23,109 nt of DNA from positions 1 through 23,109 of the forward strand of contig JAEZHJ010000206.1 of assembly GCA_023436925.1 (NCBI GenBank), given 5' to 3'. The position numbers and the translations under genes were made by a program. Origin of the DNA: Actinomycetes bacterium. GTDB taxonomy: Bacteria; Actinomycetota; Actinomycetes; Propionibacteriales; Propionibacteriaceae. Positions 12,589 to 22,130 of this stretch are shown piece after piece; position 1 is the first letter of the stretch; every line of letters begins with the position of its first letter. The notes beneath the pieces were generated by a model, which did not search any database, had not been told where the DNA came from, and saw only the letters and a program-made list of their open reading frames with translations.

Positions 12589-14535
12589 ATGACTGTTGAC
12601 ATCGCGCCCGCGTCGCTGTTCCCCCGGCTCGAGCCCCTGCTCGCGCAGGTCAGCAAGCCCGTCCAGTACATCGGCGGAGAGGTCAACTCCCGGCCGAAGG
12701 AGTTCGCCGCCACGCAGGTGCGCTGGGCGTTGATGTACCCCGACGCCTACGAGGTCGGCCAGCCCAACCAGGGCCTGGCGATCCTGTACGAGCTGCTCAA
12801 CGAGCGCGACTGGATGTGCGCCGAGCGGACCTACACGATCTGGCCCGACCTGGCCGGGCTGATGCGCGCCGAGGGAATCCCGCAGTTCACCCTGGAGAAC
12901 CACCTGCCGGTGGCCGCCTTCGACCTGCTCGGGGTCAGCTTCTCCACCGAGCTGGGCTACACCAACCTGTTGGAGAGCCTCGACCTGGCCCAGATCCCGC
13001 TGCACGCCGCCGACCGCGGCGAGGACGTGCCGCTGGTGATCGCCGGCGGGCACGCCGCCTTCAACCCCGAACCGATCGCCGCCTTCATCGACGCCGCCGT
13101 GCTGGGCGACGGCGAGCAGGCCTCGATCACCATCTCCGAGCTGGTGCGGGACTGGAAGGCCCAGGGTCGGCCGGACGGGCGGGAAGGCCTGCTGCTGCGC
13201 CTGGCCCGCAGCGGCGTCGCCTACGTGCCCGGCTTCTACGACGTCAGCTACGGCGCCGACGGTGCGATCGCCGCCGTGGTGCCGAACCGGGAGGGCGTCC
13301 CCGCCCGTCCGGCCAAGCACACGCTGATGGAACTGGACGAGTGGCCCTACCCGGCGGCGCCGATCGTGCCGCTGGCCGAGACCGTGCACGAGCGCTACTC
13401 GGTCGAGATCTTCCGCGGCTGCACCCGGGGCTGCCGGTTCTGCCAGGCGGGGATGATCACCCGCCCCGTCCGCGAGCGCAACATCGAGACCATCGGACGG
13501 ATGGTCGAGGGCGGCCTGGCCGCCACCGGCTTGGAGGAGGTCGGGCTGCTCAGCCTCTCCTCGGCCGACCACTCCGAGATCGGTGAGATCACCCACCAGT
13601 TGGCCGACCGCTACGCCGAGGACCAGGTGTCGCTGTCCCTGCCCAGCACCCGGGTGGACGCCTTCAACATCGACCTGGCCAACGAGCTGTCCCGCAACGG
13701 CCGACGCTCCGGGCTGACCTTCGCCCCCGAGGGCGGCAGCGAACGGCTGCGCAAGGTGATCAACAAGATGGTGAGCGAGGACGACCTGATCAACACGGTC
13801 GCGGCCGCGTTCAGCCAGGGCTGGCGGCAGGTGAAGCTGTACTTCATGTGCGGCCTGCCGACCGAGACCGACGAGGACGTACTGGCGATCGCCGACATGG
13901 CCGCCCGGGTGATCGAGACCGGACGACAGGCCGCCGGCACCCGCGACATCCGCTGCACGATCTCGATCGGCGGGTTCGTGCCCAAGCCGCACACGCCCTT
14001 CCAGTGGGCCGCGCAGGCGGACCCGGAGACCATCGACCGCCGGCTGCACGCGCTGCGCGACAAGATCCGCGCCGACAAGCGCTACGGCCGGGCGATCGGG
14101 ATGCGCTACCACGACGGCAAGCCGGGCCTGATCGAGGGCCTGCTCAGCCGCGGCGACCGCCGCGTGGGCGAGGTGATCGAGGCGGTCTGGCGCGACGGCG
14201 GCCACTTCGACGGCTGGAGCGAGCACTTCTCCTTCGAGCGCTGGGTCGCCTGCGCCGCCGCTGTCCTGCCGCGCCACGGCGTCGACCTGGCCTGGTACAC
14301 CACCCGGGAGCGCGGCCAGGCCGAGATCCTGCCCTGGGACCACCTCGACTCCGGGCTGGACCGGGACTGGCTGTGGCAGGACTGGCAGGACGCCGTCTAC
14401 GGAGCCGAGGTCGAGGACTGCCGCTGGACGGGGTGCTACGACTGCGGGGTCTGCCCGACGATGGGCACCGACATCCAGATCGGCCCGACCGGACGGACGC
14501 TGCTGCCCTTGCTGGTGGCGAAGAACCCGGCCTGA
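12589..14535 (+). CDS. TIGR03960-type radical SAM protein (B12-binding-like N-terminal domain)
   Basis: A 648-residue radical SAM protein of unknown function. The 4Fe-4S motif is Cys278-x3-Cys282-x2-Cys285 in FRGCTRGCRFCQAG. The N-terminal 240 residues resemble a cobalamin-binding fold (ALMYPDAYEVGQPNQGLAIL, VIAGGHAAFNPEPIAAF), but the classic DxHxxG cobalamin-ligand motif is not seen. The SAM barrel continues with TFAPEGGSERLRKVINK and YFMCGLPTETDEDV. The C-terminus has a cysteine cluster CRWTGCYDCGVCPT that could hold a second metal or Fe-S site. The next gene encodes its usual partner (TIGR03936/DUF2344), and RNase E/G follows, an arrangement shared with distant bacteria. A role in RNA or ribosome modification is a reasonable inference, not established. 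Confidence 0.9.
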   Translation: MTVDIAPASLFPRLEPLLAQVSKPVQYIGGEVNSRPKEFAATQVRWALMYPDAYEVGQPNQGLAILYELLNERDWMCAERTYTIWPDLAGLMRAEGIPQFTLENHLPVAAFDLLGVSFSTELGYTNLLESLDLAQIPLHAADRGEDVPLVIAGGHAAFNPEPIAAFIDAAVLGDGEQASITISELVRDWKAQGRPDGREGLLLRLARSGVAYVPGFYDVSYGADGAIAAVVPNREGVPARPAKHTLMELDEWPYPAAPIVPLAETVHERYSVEIFRGCTRGCRFCQAGMITRPVRERNIETIGRMVEGGLAATGLEEVGLLSLSSADHSEIGEITHQLADRYAEDQVSLSLPSTRVDAFNIDLANELSRNGRRSGLTFAPEGGSERLRKVINKMVSEDDLINTVAAAFSQGWRQVKLYFMCGLPTETDEDVLAIADMAARVIETGRQAAGTRDIRCTISIGGFVPKPHTPFQWAAQADPETIDRRLHALRDKIRADKRYGRAIGMRYHDGKPGLIEGLLSRGDRRVGEVIEAVWRDGGHFDGWSEHFSFERWVACAAAVLPRHGVDLAWYTTRERGQAEILPWDHLDSGLDRDWLWQDWQDAVYGAEVEDCRWTGCYDCGVCPTMGTDIQIGPTGRTLLPLLVAKNPA

Positions 14536-14537
14536 CG

Positions 14538-14552
14538 CGCCCGGCGCGGGCG
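14538..14552 (+). terminator. Small hairpin after the radical SAM gene
   Basis: CGCCCG (14538-14543) pairs with CGGGCG (14547-14552) around a GCG loop, 2 nt after the stop; an overlapping CGCGCC-C-GGCGCG inverted repeat begins at 14536. No T-run is present. It may partly separate the radical SAM gene from its partner, which has its own -10 box. Confidence 0.3.
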
Positions 14553-14590
14553 GATACCGGGATGGGGACGGACGGCCGGGCCGCGGCGGC

Positions 14591-14596
14591 TATCCT
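14591..14596 (+). promoter_or_regulatory. Candidate -10 box for the DUF2344 gene, probably leaderless
   Basis: TATCCT fits TAnnnT and ends 7 nt before the GTG start at 14604. There is no ribosome binding site in this interval. I could not find a convincing -35 box. Confidence 0.5.
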
Positions 14597-14603
14597 GCCC
14601 AGC

Positions 14604-15317
14604 GTGAGCCGAGCCCAACCACCCCAGCAGGCCCCGCCCAAGCAACGCCTGAGAGTGCGCTATGCCAAGCGCGGACGGGCCAGGTTCGCCTCCCACCGCG
14701 ACGTCGGACGGGCGCTGGAACGGGCGCTGCGCCGCGCCGGTATCCCGATGGCCTTCAGTTCCGGCTTCTCGCCCCATCCCCGGATCTCCTACGCCGGTGC
14801 CAGCCCCACCGGTGCAGCCAGCGAGTCGGAGTATCTGGAGCTGGGCCTGGCCGAGGTGGTGGAGCCGGACCGGCTGCGTCGGGTGCTCAGCGAGGCGCTG
14901 CCCGAGGGGCTGGAGATCGTCGGGGTCGCCGAGGCTGGCCCACAGCCACTGGCCGACCTGCTGACCGCCTCCTGCTGGCGGATGGACGTGCCGGGGGTGA
15001 CGGCCGCCGGGGCCGAGCAGGCTGTCCAGGCCCTGCTGGCCGAGCCGCAGCACGCCGTGGAGCGGATGACCAAGACCGGGATGCGCTCCTTCGACGTCCG
15101 CGCGGCTGTCCTGCGGCTGCGCGTGGAGGGGGAGGGGCTGCTCGAACTCGTCTCCGCGATCGGCACCCCGCTGGTACGTCCCGACGACGTCATCACCGCG
15201 CTCACGCAGGTCAGCCCCGCCTTCCGGCCGACTCGCCCGCCGGTGTTCACCAGACTCGCCCAGGGCACCTTCGACGGGACCCGCGTGGTTGATCCGGTGC
15301 CTCCGATGGCCGGGTAG
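14604..15317 (+). CDS. TIGR03936/DUF2344 radical SAM-linked protein
   Basis: A 237-residue protein that occurs beside, or fused to, TIGR03960 radical SAM proteins. The recognisable core begins at about residue 14 with RLRVRYAKRGRARFASHRDVGRALERALRRAGIP and continues through FSSGFSPHPRISYA; each segment is typical of the family. The residues are rich in Arg and His near the N-terminus, as expected for a nucleic-acid or phosphate-binding surface, though this is inference. The GTG at 14604 is used because a -10 box lies 7 nt upstream and the family core begins shortly after; the frame is open far upstream inside the radical SAM gene. No enzymatic function is known. Confidence 0.88.
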   Translation: MSRAQPPQQAPPKQRLRVRYAKRGRARFASHRDVGRALERALRRAGIPMAFSSGFSPHPRISYAGASPTGAASESEYLELGLAEVVEPDRLRRVLSEALPEGLEIVGVAEAGPQPLADLLTASCWRMDVPGVTAAGAEQAVQALLAEPQHAVERMTKTGMRSFDVRAAVLRLRVEGEGLLELVSAIGTPLVRPDDVITALTQVSPAFRPTRPPVFTRLAQGTFDGTRVVDPVPPMAG

Positions 15318-15589
15318 AAAGATCACGCTCAGATAACGGACACGGCCGCGCGGACGATGGGATTCGGGGTCCGCTGTGGAATAATGCGTGCACGGCAGGA
15401 ATTCCGCAGGCGGAATCCCTCCCGCGAGTGCAGCGATCGGGGTGACAGCTCGATAGCTCCGCGCAGCCCCACCGCGACGTACCGACGACCGCGGGGGCGA
15501 CGTGGCGACGCACCCGTCCTCAACAGGCTTTACTGCCTCCGGGCAGTCGACGTTGCGGCACCTCAGGGTGGCCGCTGAAGGAGCGCACC
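15318..15589 (+). promoter_or_regulatory. Leader/promoter region of rne with hairpins
   Basis: This 272-nt gap lies between the DUF2344 gene and rne. AATAAT at 15380-15385 is a near-consensus -10 box (no clear -35), which would give a leader of about 200 nt. The leader contains ATTCCG-CAGG-CGGAAT (15401-15416) and a perfect ACTGCC-TCCG-GGCAGT hairpin (15532-15547) just upstream of the GAAGGAG ribosome site (15577-15583). The hairpin loop side carries CTCC, which could pair with the GGAG of that site. Long structured leaders are known for RNase E genes and can mediate autoregulation; that is an inference here. Confidence 0.45.
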
Positions 15590-18418
15590 ATGCTCGGTGA
15601 CGACACCACCCCTACCCCCGAACCGACTGCCGAGTCCGCCCCGGCGCCCCGTCGCCGTCGCGCCGCCAGCCGGCCCGCGGGTCCGCCCACCGCACCCCAG
15701 CTGCCGGTCGAGCCTGCCGAGTCCGCGCCGGAGGCCGCCGCGGCCCCTGCCCCGGCGACCGAACCCTCGCCTACCGCTGGGGTCCCGGCCGCCGAGCCTG
15801 AGGCCCCCAGCGCCGCCGGCGAGGCAGCACCGGCCGCGCCCGCGAAACGTGCGAGTCGCGCCCGGTCGCGCCGCGCCGTCGCCGAACCGGCAGCGTCCGA
15901 ACCGTCCGATGCGGCCGTGGCCGAGGCAGCAGTCGCCGAGGCCGCTGCGGAGGCCCCGGCCGCCAAGCCCGCTCGAACCAGCCGGCGCCGCAAGGCGACC
16001 CCGGTCGCCGAGCCCGAGCCCGCCGCCGATGAGGCAGTGGCGGCGAGCCTGGCCGAACTCGAGCAGCGCGCCTCCACCCGCCGCCGCTCCCGCGCGGGCA
16101 GCTTCGGGCTGAGCGCCGACGTCGACCCCGACGCCGTACTGAGCAGCCTGGCGGCCGCGATCGGGGCCGGCTCTGCCGCCGACGCGGTCGCGGAGACCCT
16201 GGAGGCCGAGCCCGAGGCCGAGACGTCCGAGGAAGAGGTCGTCGAGGAGGCGACCGAGACCGACGCCGAAGACACCGGGGAACCGGCCGCCGAGGACGCG
16301 GACGCGGAGCCTGCCGGCGACGAGGCTGACGACGACGAGCACGATGACGAGGCCCAGGACGGCGAGGACACCGAGGAGGGTGCCGGCGGCACCCGCCGCC
16401 GGCGCCGCCGTCGGGGTGGGCGGCGTCGCCGTCGCTCTCCGGGCTCCGACGAGGACACCGCCGGCGCCGAGTCCGAGGCCGGTGACGAGGAGGAGGACTC
16501 CGCCGACGCCGAGTCCGCCGAGACCGGCGAAGGATCTTCCAGCGAGACCGGTGGTCGTCGTCGCCGCCGTCGCCGCCGCCGCGGTGAGGACGTGGGAGAT
16601 GCCGAGGACGATCCCGGCACCGAGGTCGTCGTCCGGGTCCGCGAGCCCCGCCGCTCCCGGTCCGCCTCCGACGAGGTGACCGGCATCGAGGGCTCGACCC
16701 GGATGGAGGCCAAGAAGCAGCGCCGCCGGGAGGGACGCGCCGCCGGCCGGCGCCGCAGCCCGGTGCTGTCGGAGGCCGAGTTCCTGGCCCGCCGCGAGTC
16801 GGTCGATCGCGTCATGCTGATCCGCCAGGCCGAGGACTACAGCCAGATCGCCGTCCTGGAGGACGGCATCCTGGTCGAGCACTACGTCGACCGCGCCTCG
16901 GCCACCTCGATGATCGGCAACATCTACCTCGGGCGGGTGCAGAACGTGCTCCCCAGCATGGAGGCCGCCTTCATCGACATCGGTCGTGGCCGCAACGCCG
17001 TGCTCTACGCCGGCGAGGTCGACTGGGCCTCCTTCGGGGTCACCGGCCAGGACAAGAAGGTCGAGAAGGTCTTCAAGTCGGGCCAGACCGTGCTCGTCCA
17101 GGTCACCAAGGACCCGGTCGGTGCCAAGGGCGCCCGGCTCACCTCGCACGTGTCCATCCCGGGCCGCTACCTGGTGTACTCCCCGGGCGGCCAGCTGTCC
17201 GGCATCTCCCGCAAGTTGCCCGAGAACGAGCGCAAGCGACTCAAGACCATCCTGGACGACCTGATCGGGCCGGACGCGTCGGTGATCATCAGGACCGCGG
17301 CCGAGGGGGCCAGCGAGGAGGAACTGGTCCGCGACGTCAACCGGCTCAAGGCGCAGTGGGAGGTCATCGAGAAGAAGACCGGCGGGTCCGCCCCGTCCCT
17401 GCTGTACGCCGAGCCGGACCTCACGGTTCGGATCGTCCGCGACCTGTTCACCGAGGACTTCGCGTCGCTGGTGGTGGACGGCAACGGCGGCCCGGGCGAC
17501 GCCTGGGAGACCGTCGAGGCCTATGTCAGCCACGTCGCCCCTCACCTGGCCGACCGCCTCAAGCGCTGGGACCGCACCGAGTCCGGCGACCTGTTCAGCG
17601 TCCACCGGGTGCACGAGCAGGTGGCCAAGGCGCTGGAGCGCAAGGTCTTCCTGCCCTCGGGCGGCTCCCTGATCATCGACCGCACCGAGGCGATGACCGT
17701 CATCGACGTCAACACCGGACGGTTCACCGGCACCACCGGCAACCTCGAGGCCACCGTCACCTCCAACAACCTGGAGGCGGCCGAAGAGATCGTGCGTCAG
17801 CTGCGGCTGCGCGACATCGGCGGCATCATCGTGATCGACTTCATCGACATGGTGCTGCCCAGCAACCGGGAACTGCTGTTGCGGCGGCTGGTGGAATGCC
17901 TGGGCCGGGACCGCACCCGCCACCAGGTCGCCGAGGTCACCTCCCTGGGGCTGGTGCAGATGACCCGCAAGAAGATCGGCACCGGCCTGGCCGAGGCCTT
18001 CACCGTCCCGTGCGAGACCTGCAAGGGCCGCGGCTACCACACCCACGACGTGCCGGTCGCGACCCAGGTGCCCGCCGACGGTGGCGACCGCGAGAACGGA
18101 CGCCGTGGTCGCGGCGGCCAGGGCTCGCAGCGCTCCGCACGTGGCCGCCGGTCGGGGGTCGCCCCGGAACTGGCTGCCGTGGTGGCGGCAACGCTCGGCC
18201 ACTCGGCTGCTCCCGAGTCGCCCTCGCCGGCCGAGCCGGCACCGGCGGCGGAGCCCATGAGCCCCGTCGAGCCGGCTCTGGAGGACGCCGGGACCGAGGC
18301 GCCGGTCGCCGAGACTGTGGACGTGACGCCCGAGCCGGTCGATGCCCCGGTGGCCGTCGACGCTGCGGCCGTGGCCGAGGTCCAGCCGGAACTGGACGCG
18401 GCACCGGCCGAGGCCTGA
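15590..18418 (+). CDS. rne: Ribonuclease E/G with long disordered extensions
   Basis: A 942-residue endoribonuclease that starts mRNA decay and rRNA processing at 5'-monophosphorylated RNA. Residues 1-400 are low complexity: Ala/Pro/Glu-rich, then acidic, with arginine tracts R7-GG-R5 (about 269-282) and R9 (about 323-331). The S1 domain is at about 417-490 (IAVLEDGILVEHYV, GNIYLGRVQNVLPSMEAAFIDIG). The catalytic Mg-binding Asp residues are Asp706 (MTVIDVNTG) and Asp750 (IIVIDFIDM), and the zinc-link motif PCETCKGRG has Cys808 and Cys811. The last 120 residues are again Ala/Pro/Glu-rich. The ATG at 15590 has GAAGGAG 6 nt upstream. In actinobacteria the extensions flank the catalytic core and act as scaffold or RNA-binding regions. 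Confidence 0.96.
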   Translation: MLGDDTTPTPEPTAESAPAPRRRRAASRPAGPPTAPQLPVEPAESAPEAAAAPAPATEPSPTAGVPAAEPEAPSAAGEAAPAAPAKRASRARSRRAVAEPAASEPSDAAVAEAAVAEAAAEAPAAKPARTSRRRKATPVAEPEPAADEAVAASLAELEQRASTRRRSRAGSFGLSADVDPDAVLSSLAAAIGAGSAADAVAETLEAEPEAETSEEEVVEEATETDAEDTGEPAAEDADAEPAGDEADDDEHDDEAQDGEDTEEGAGGTRRRRRRRGGRRRRRSPGSDEDTAGAESEAGDEEEDSADAESAETGEGSSSETGGRRRRRRRRRGEDVGDAEDDPGTEVVVRVREPRRSRSASDEVTGIEGSTRMEAKKQRRREGRAAGRRRSPVLSEAEFLARRESVDRVMLIRQAEDYSQIAVLEDGILVEHYVDRASATSMIGNIYLGRVQNVLPSMEAAFIDIGRGRNAVLYAGEVDWASFGVTGQDKKVEKVFKSGQTVLVQVTKDPVGAKGARLTSHVSIPGRYLVYSPGGQLSGISRKLPENERKRLKTILDDLIGPDASVIIRTAAEGASEEELVRDVNRLKAQWEVIEKKTGGSAPSLLYAEPDLTVRIVRDLFTEDFASLVVDGNGGPGDAWETVEAYVSHVAPHLADRLKRWDRTESGDLFSVHRVHEQVAKALERKVFLPSGGSLIIDRTEAMTVIDVNTGRFTGTTGNLEATVTSNNLEAAEEIVRQLRLRDIGGIIVIDFIDMVLPSNRELLLRRLVECLGRDRTRHQVAEVTSLGLVQMTRKKIGTGLAEAFTVPCETCKGRGYHTHDVPVATQVPADGGDRENGRRGRGGQGSQRSARGRRSGVAPELAAVVAATLGHSAAPESPSPAEPAPAAEPMSPVEPALEDAGTEAPVAETVDVTPEPVDAPVAVDAAAVAEVQPELDAAPAEA

Positions 18419-18421
18419 GCC

Positions 18422-18424
<3 letters not shown>
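18410..18424. terminator. Small shared hairpin at the rne/nadE stop codons
   Basis: GAGGC (18410-18414) and GCCTC (18419-18423) form a 5-bp stem around CTGA. The rne TGA (18416-18418) and the minus-strand nadE TGA (18424-18422) are the two ends of a 9-nt palindrome, TGAGCCTCA. Only 3 nt separate the two convergent genes, so no larger terminator can fit between them. Whether this hairpin stops transcription is uncertain. Confidence 0.3.
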
Positions 18425-20464
<2,040 letters not shown>

Positions 20465-20652
20465 CTGCCCTCCGTCGGTCGGGTCCAGCATCGCACGTAC
20501 CCGCGTCGCCCACACGCCGGCTCCAGCCCCGCCCCGGGTGGCGCTCGAGCCTCGGCCATGATGTCGTGGACGCAGAGACTGTCGCCAGATGGCAGCGAGG
20601 GCGTAACACCGGCGAAAACAGTGCCGGACAGCATGGAAGGGTGGAGCACGAG
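20465..20652. other. Divergent gap between nadE and the hydrolase gene
   Basis: A 188-nt gap that must hold both promoters. I see the nadE ribosome site (minus strand GGAGGG) and a short CCGGC/GCCGG stem near 20610-20625, but no -35/-10 pair good enough to call. Confidence 0.4.
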
Positions 20653-21354
20653 GTGGAGGTGACCGAGGGCGAGTTCGGCCGGTTGCACGTGTCGCCGGCG
20701 GAGGCGCCGGTGGCCTACCTGCTGCTCGGGCACGGGGCGCGCGGCGGGATCGACTCCGTCGAACTGGCGGCCCTGGCCGACCACCTGCCGGCCCGGGGGA
20801 TCACCGTCGGCCGCTACGAGCAACCCTGGAAGGTCGCCGGACGCCCGCTGGCCGGGCCGGCGGCATCCCTGGACCGGGCCTGGCAGGCCGTGCTCTCGCA
20901 GGTGAAGGCCATGGTTCCCGGGCTGCCGCTGTTCACCGGCGGACGCAGCGCCGGCGCTCGCGTCGCCTGCCGCGGGTTCGCCCCCGACCAGTACGGACTC
21001 GTACTGTCCGCCTTCCCGCTGCACCCGCCCGGCCGGCCGGACCGGTCCCGGATCGACGAGCTCTCCGCGGTGGCCGGCTCGGCGCTGGTCGTGCAGACCG
21101 AGCGGGACCCCTTCGGTGGGGCCGACGAATTGCTCGCCGCGCTCGCCGCGGAGGGCGCCCCCGCCCCGGCCCGGCTGGTCCGGCTGGAGGGGAGCAGCCA
21201 CGGGCCGGACACCCGCAGCGCGGCCGGCCAGGCACGGCTGCCGGTCGACCTCGCCCGGATCGTCGATGAGGTGGAGCGGTTCGTCGCCGCCCGGGTGGGG
21301 CAGGGCCCCGCCGCTCCCGGTTTGACCCTGTTGCAGCCCGGAACGTATCCTTGA
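20653..21354 (+). CDS. Small alpha/beta hydrolase (KANL3/Tex30-like)
   Basis: A 233-residue alpha/beta hydrolase of the family that includes KANL3/Tex30-like and dienelactone-hydrolase-like proteins. The oxyanion region is YLLLGHGARGG, the nucleophile Ser99 lies in GGRSAGAR, the acid is Asp152 in TERDPFGG, and the base is His183 in EGSSHG, so all three catalytic residues are present. The start is uncertain: GTG codons at 20641, 20653 and 20659 are in frame. GTG 20653 has GGAG 6 nt upstream, and 20659 has GAGG 5 nt upstream; 20641 has GGAAGG directly against it. Its last codons contain the rplU promoter. The substrate is unknown. No signal peptide is visible, so it is probably cytoplasmic. Confidence 0.8.
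   Translation: MEVTEGEFGRLHVSPAEAPVAYLLLGHGARGGIDSVELAALADHLPARGITVGRYEQPWKVAGRPLAGPAASLDRAWQAVLSQVKAMVPGLPLFTGGRSAGARVACRGFAPDQYGLVLSAFPLHPPGRPDRSRIDELSAVAGSALVVQTERDPFGGADELLAALAAEGAPAPARLVRLEGSSHGPDTRSAAGQARLPVDLARIVDEVERFVAARVGQGPAAPGLTLLQPGTYP
21322..21351 (+). promoter_or_regulatory. Strong promoter for rplU-rpmA inside the hydrolase gene end
   Basis: TTGACC (21322-21327) and TATCCT (21346-21351) are 18 nt apart, the best -35/-10 pair in the window. The -10 box ends at the last sense codon of the hydrolase. Transcription would begin near 21358 and leave a leader of about 110 nt before rplU, containing the perfect palindrome GGGCGCGCCC (21390-21399). A structured leader could allow ribosomal-protein autoregulation, but no known L21-leader motif is recognised here. 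Confidence 0.7.
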
Positions 21355-21467
21355 TCCTCGGTGCTCGCTGTGTCGGTTCTAGCCGCCGCGGGCGCGCCCT
21401 CCGGTGCTACTCCGATTGAAGTGCGTACCGGCGACAAGCGTAAGAGTTCGTAGAGAGTGGGTCAGGC

Positions 21468-21773
21468 GTGTACGCGATCGTGCGCAGTGGCGGCCGCCAG
21501 CACAAGGTGGCAGTCGGCGACGTCCTGGAGATCGACCGGGTCGACGCCGAGGTCGGGACTTCGGTCGAGCTGGTCCCGTTGCTGGTCGTCGACGGCGAGA
21601 CCGTCACCTCCGACGCCGACGGGCTCAAGAAGGTCACGGTGAGCGCCGAGGTGCTGGCCGAGACCAAGGGTCCCAAGATCCGGATCCTGAAGTACAAGAA
21701 CAAGACCGGCTACAAGAAGCGCCAGGGGCACCGTCAGAAGTACACCCAGGTCAAGGTCACCGGGATCAAGTGA
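21468..21773 (+). CDS. rplU: 50S ribosomal protein L21
   Basis: A 101-residue protein that binds 23S rRNA. MYAIVRSGGRQHKVAVGD is the standard bL21 opening, and the C-terminus has the KKRQGHRQKYTQVKVTGI signature. The GTG at 21468 is preceded by a GAGAGTGG site at 21453-21460. The next gene, rpmA, begins 11 nt later, the common rplU-rpmA pair. The two follow a strong promoter located in the end of the upstream hydrolase gene. Confidence 0.97.
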   Translation: MYAIVRSGGRQHKVAVGDVLEIDRVDAEVGTSVELVPLLVVDGETVTSDADGLKKVTVSAEVLAETKGPKIRILKYKNKTGYKKRQGHRQKYTQVKVTGIK

Positions 21774-21784
21774 GGGATTGAGAG

Positions 21785-22039
21785 ATGGCACACAAGAAGG
21801 GCGCATCGTCCTCCCGCAACGGTCGTGACTCCAACGCCCAGCGGCTCGGCGTGAAGCGGTTCGGCGGGCAGCAGGTCAACGCCGGCGAGATCCTCGTCCG
21901 GCAGCGCGGCACCCACTTCCACCCCGGTGAGGGCGTCGGCCGCGGTGGCGACGACACCCTGTTCGCGCTGCGTGCCGGCGTGGTCGAATTCGGCACCCGA
22001 CGTGGTCGTCGCGTGGTGAACGTCGCGCTGAGCGAGTAA
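21785..22039 (+). CDS. rpmA: 50S ribosomal protein L27
   Basis: An 84-residue bL27 of usual length. The N-terminus, MAHKKGASSSRNGRDS, is the short form that reaches the peptidyl-transferase centre; no cleavable N-terminal extension like that of Firmicutes L27 is present. The core GVKRFGGQQVNAGEILVRQRG and HPGEGVGRGGDDTLFAL are typical. The ATG has GAGGG at 21772-21776, 8 nt upstream, overlapping the rplU stop region. In many genomes obg follows; here a strong terminator and an opposed gene follow instead. Confidence 0.97.
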   Translation: MAHKKGASSSRNGRDSNAQRLGVKRFGGQQVNAGEILVRQRGTHFHPGEGVGRGGDDTLFALRAGVVEFGTRRGRRVVNVALSE

Positions 22040-22051
22040 TCCAGAGCCTTT

Positions 22052-22089
22052 CCGTCAGGGCCGTCCCGGTTTCGGGGCGGCCCTGACGG
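22052..22089. terminator. Strong terminator after rpmA
   Basis: Bases 22052-22068 (starting CCGTCAGGGCCG) pair with 22073-22089 in a 17-bp stem with one G-T mismatch-type wobble, around a GTTT loop. It starts 12 nt after the rpmA stop, with a short CATTTC after it. The minus-strand gene beyond also ends here (22131), so it likely serves both directions. Confidence 0.85.
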
Positions 22090-22130
22090 CATTTCGGCGT
22101 CCTGCGGGTGGCCGGCGCGGCGGCTGCCCA

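Noticed and set aside
11773..14343. 856-codon minus-strand frame opposite the kinase and radical SAM genes
   Set aside because: Low-complexity Leu/Val/Asp/Gly/Gln text with no motif; the plus-strand genes have clear catalytic motifs in the same interval.
16390..16585. Short tandem CGC/CGT-rich repeats considered as a DNA repeat element
   Set aside because: They are explained by arginine tracts coded in rne; codons are mixed and no exact repeat unit is kept.
15563..18202. 879-codon minus-strand frame opposite rne
   Set aside because: Gly/Ala/Asp-rich shadow of a real RNase E gene; no start signal or domain.
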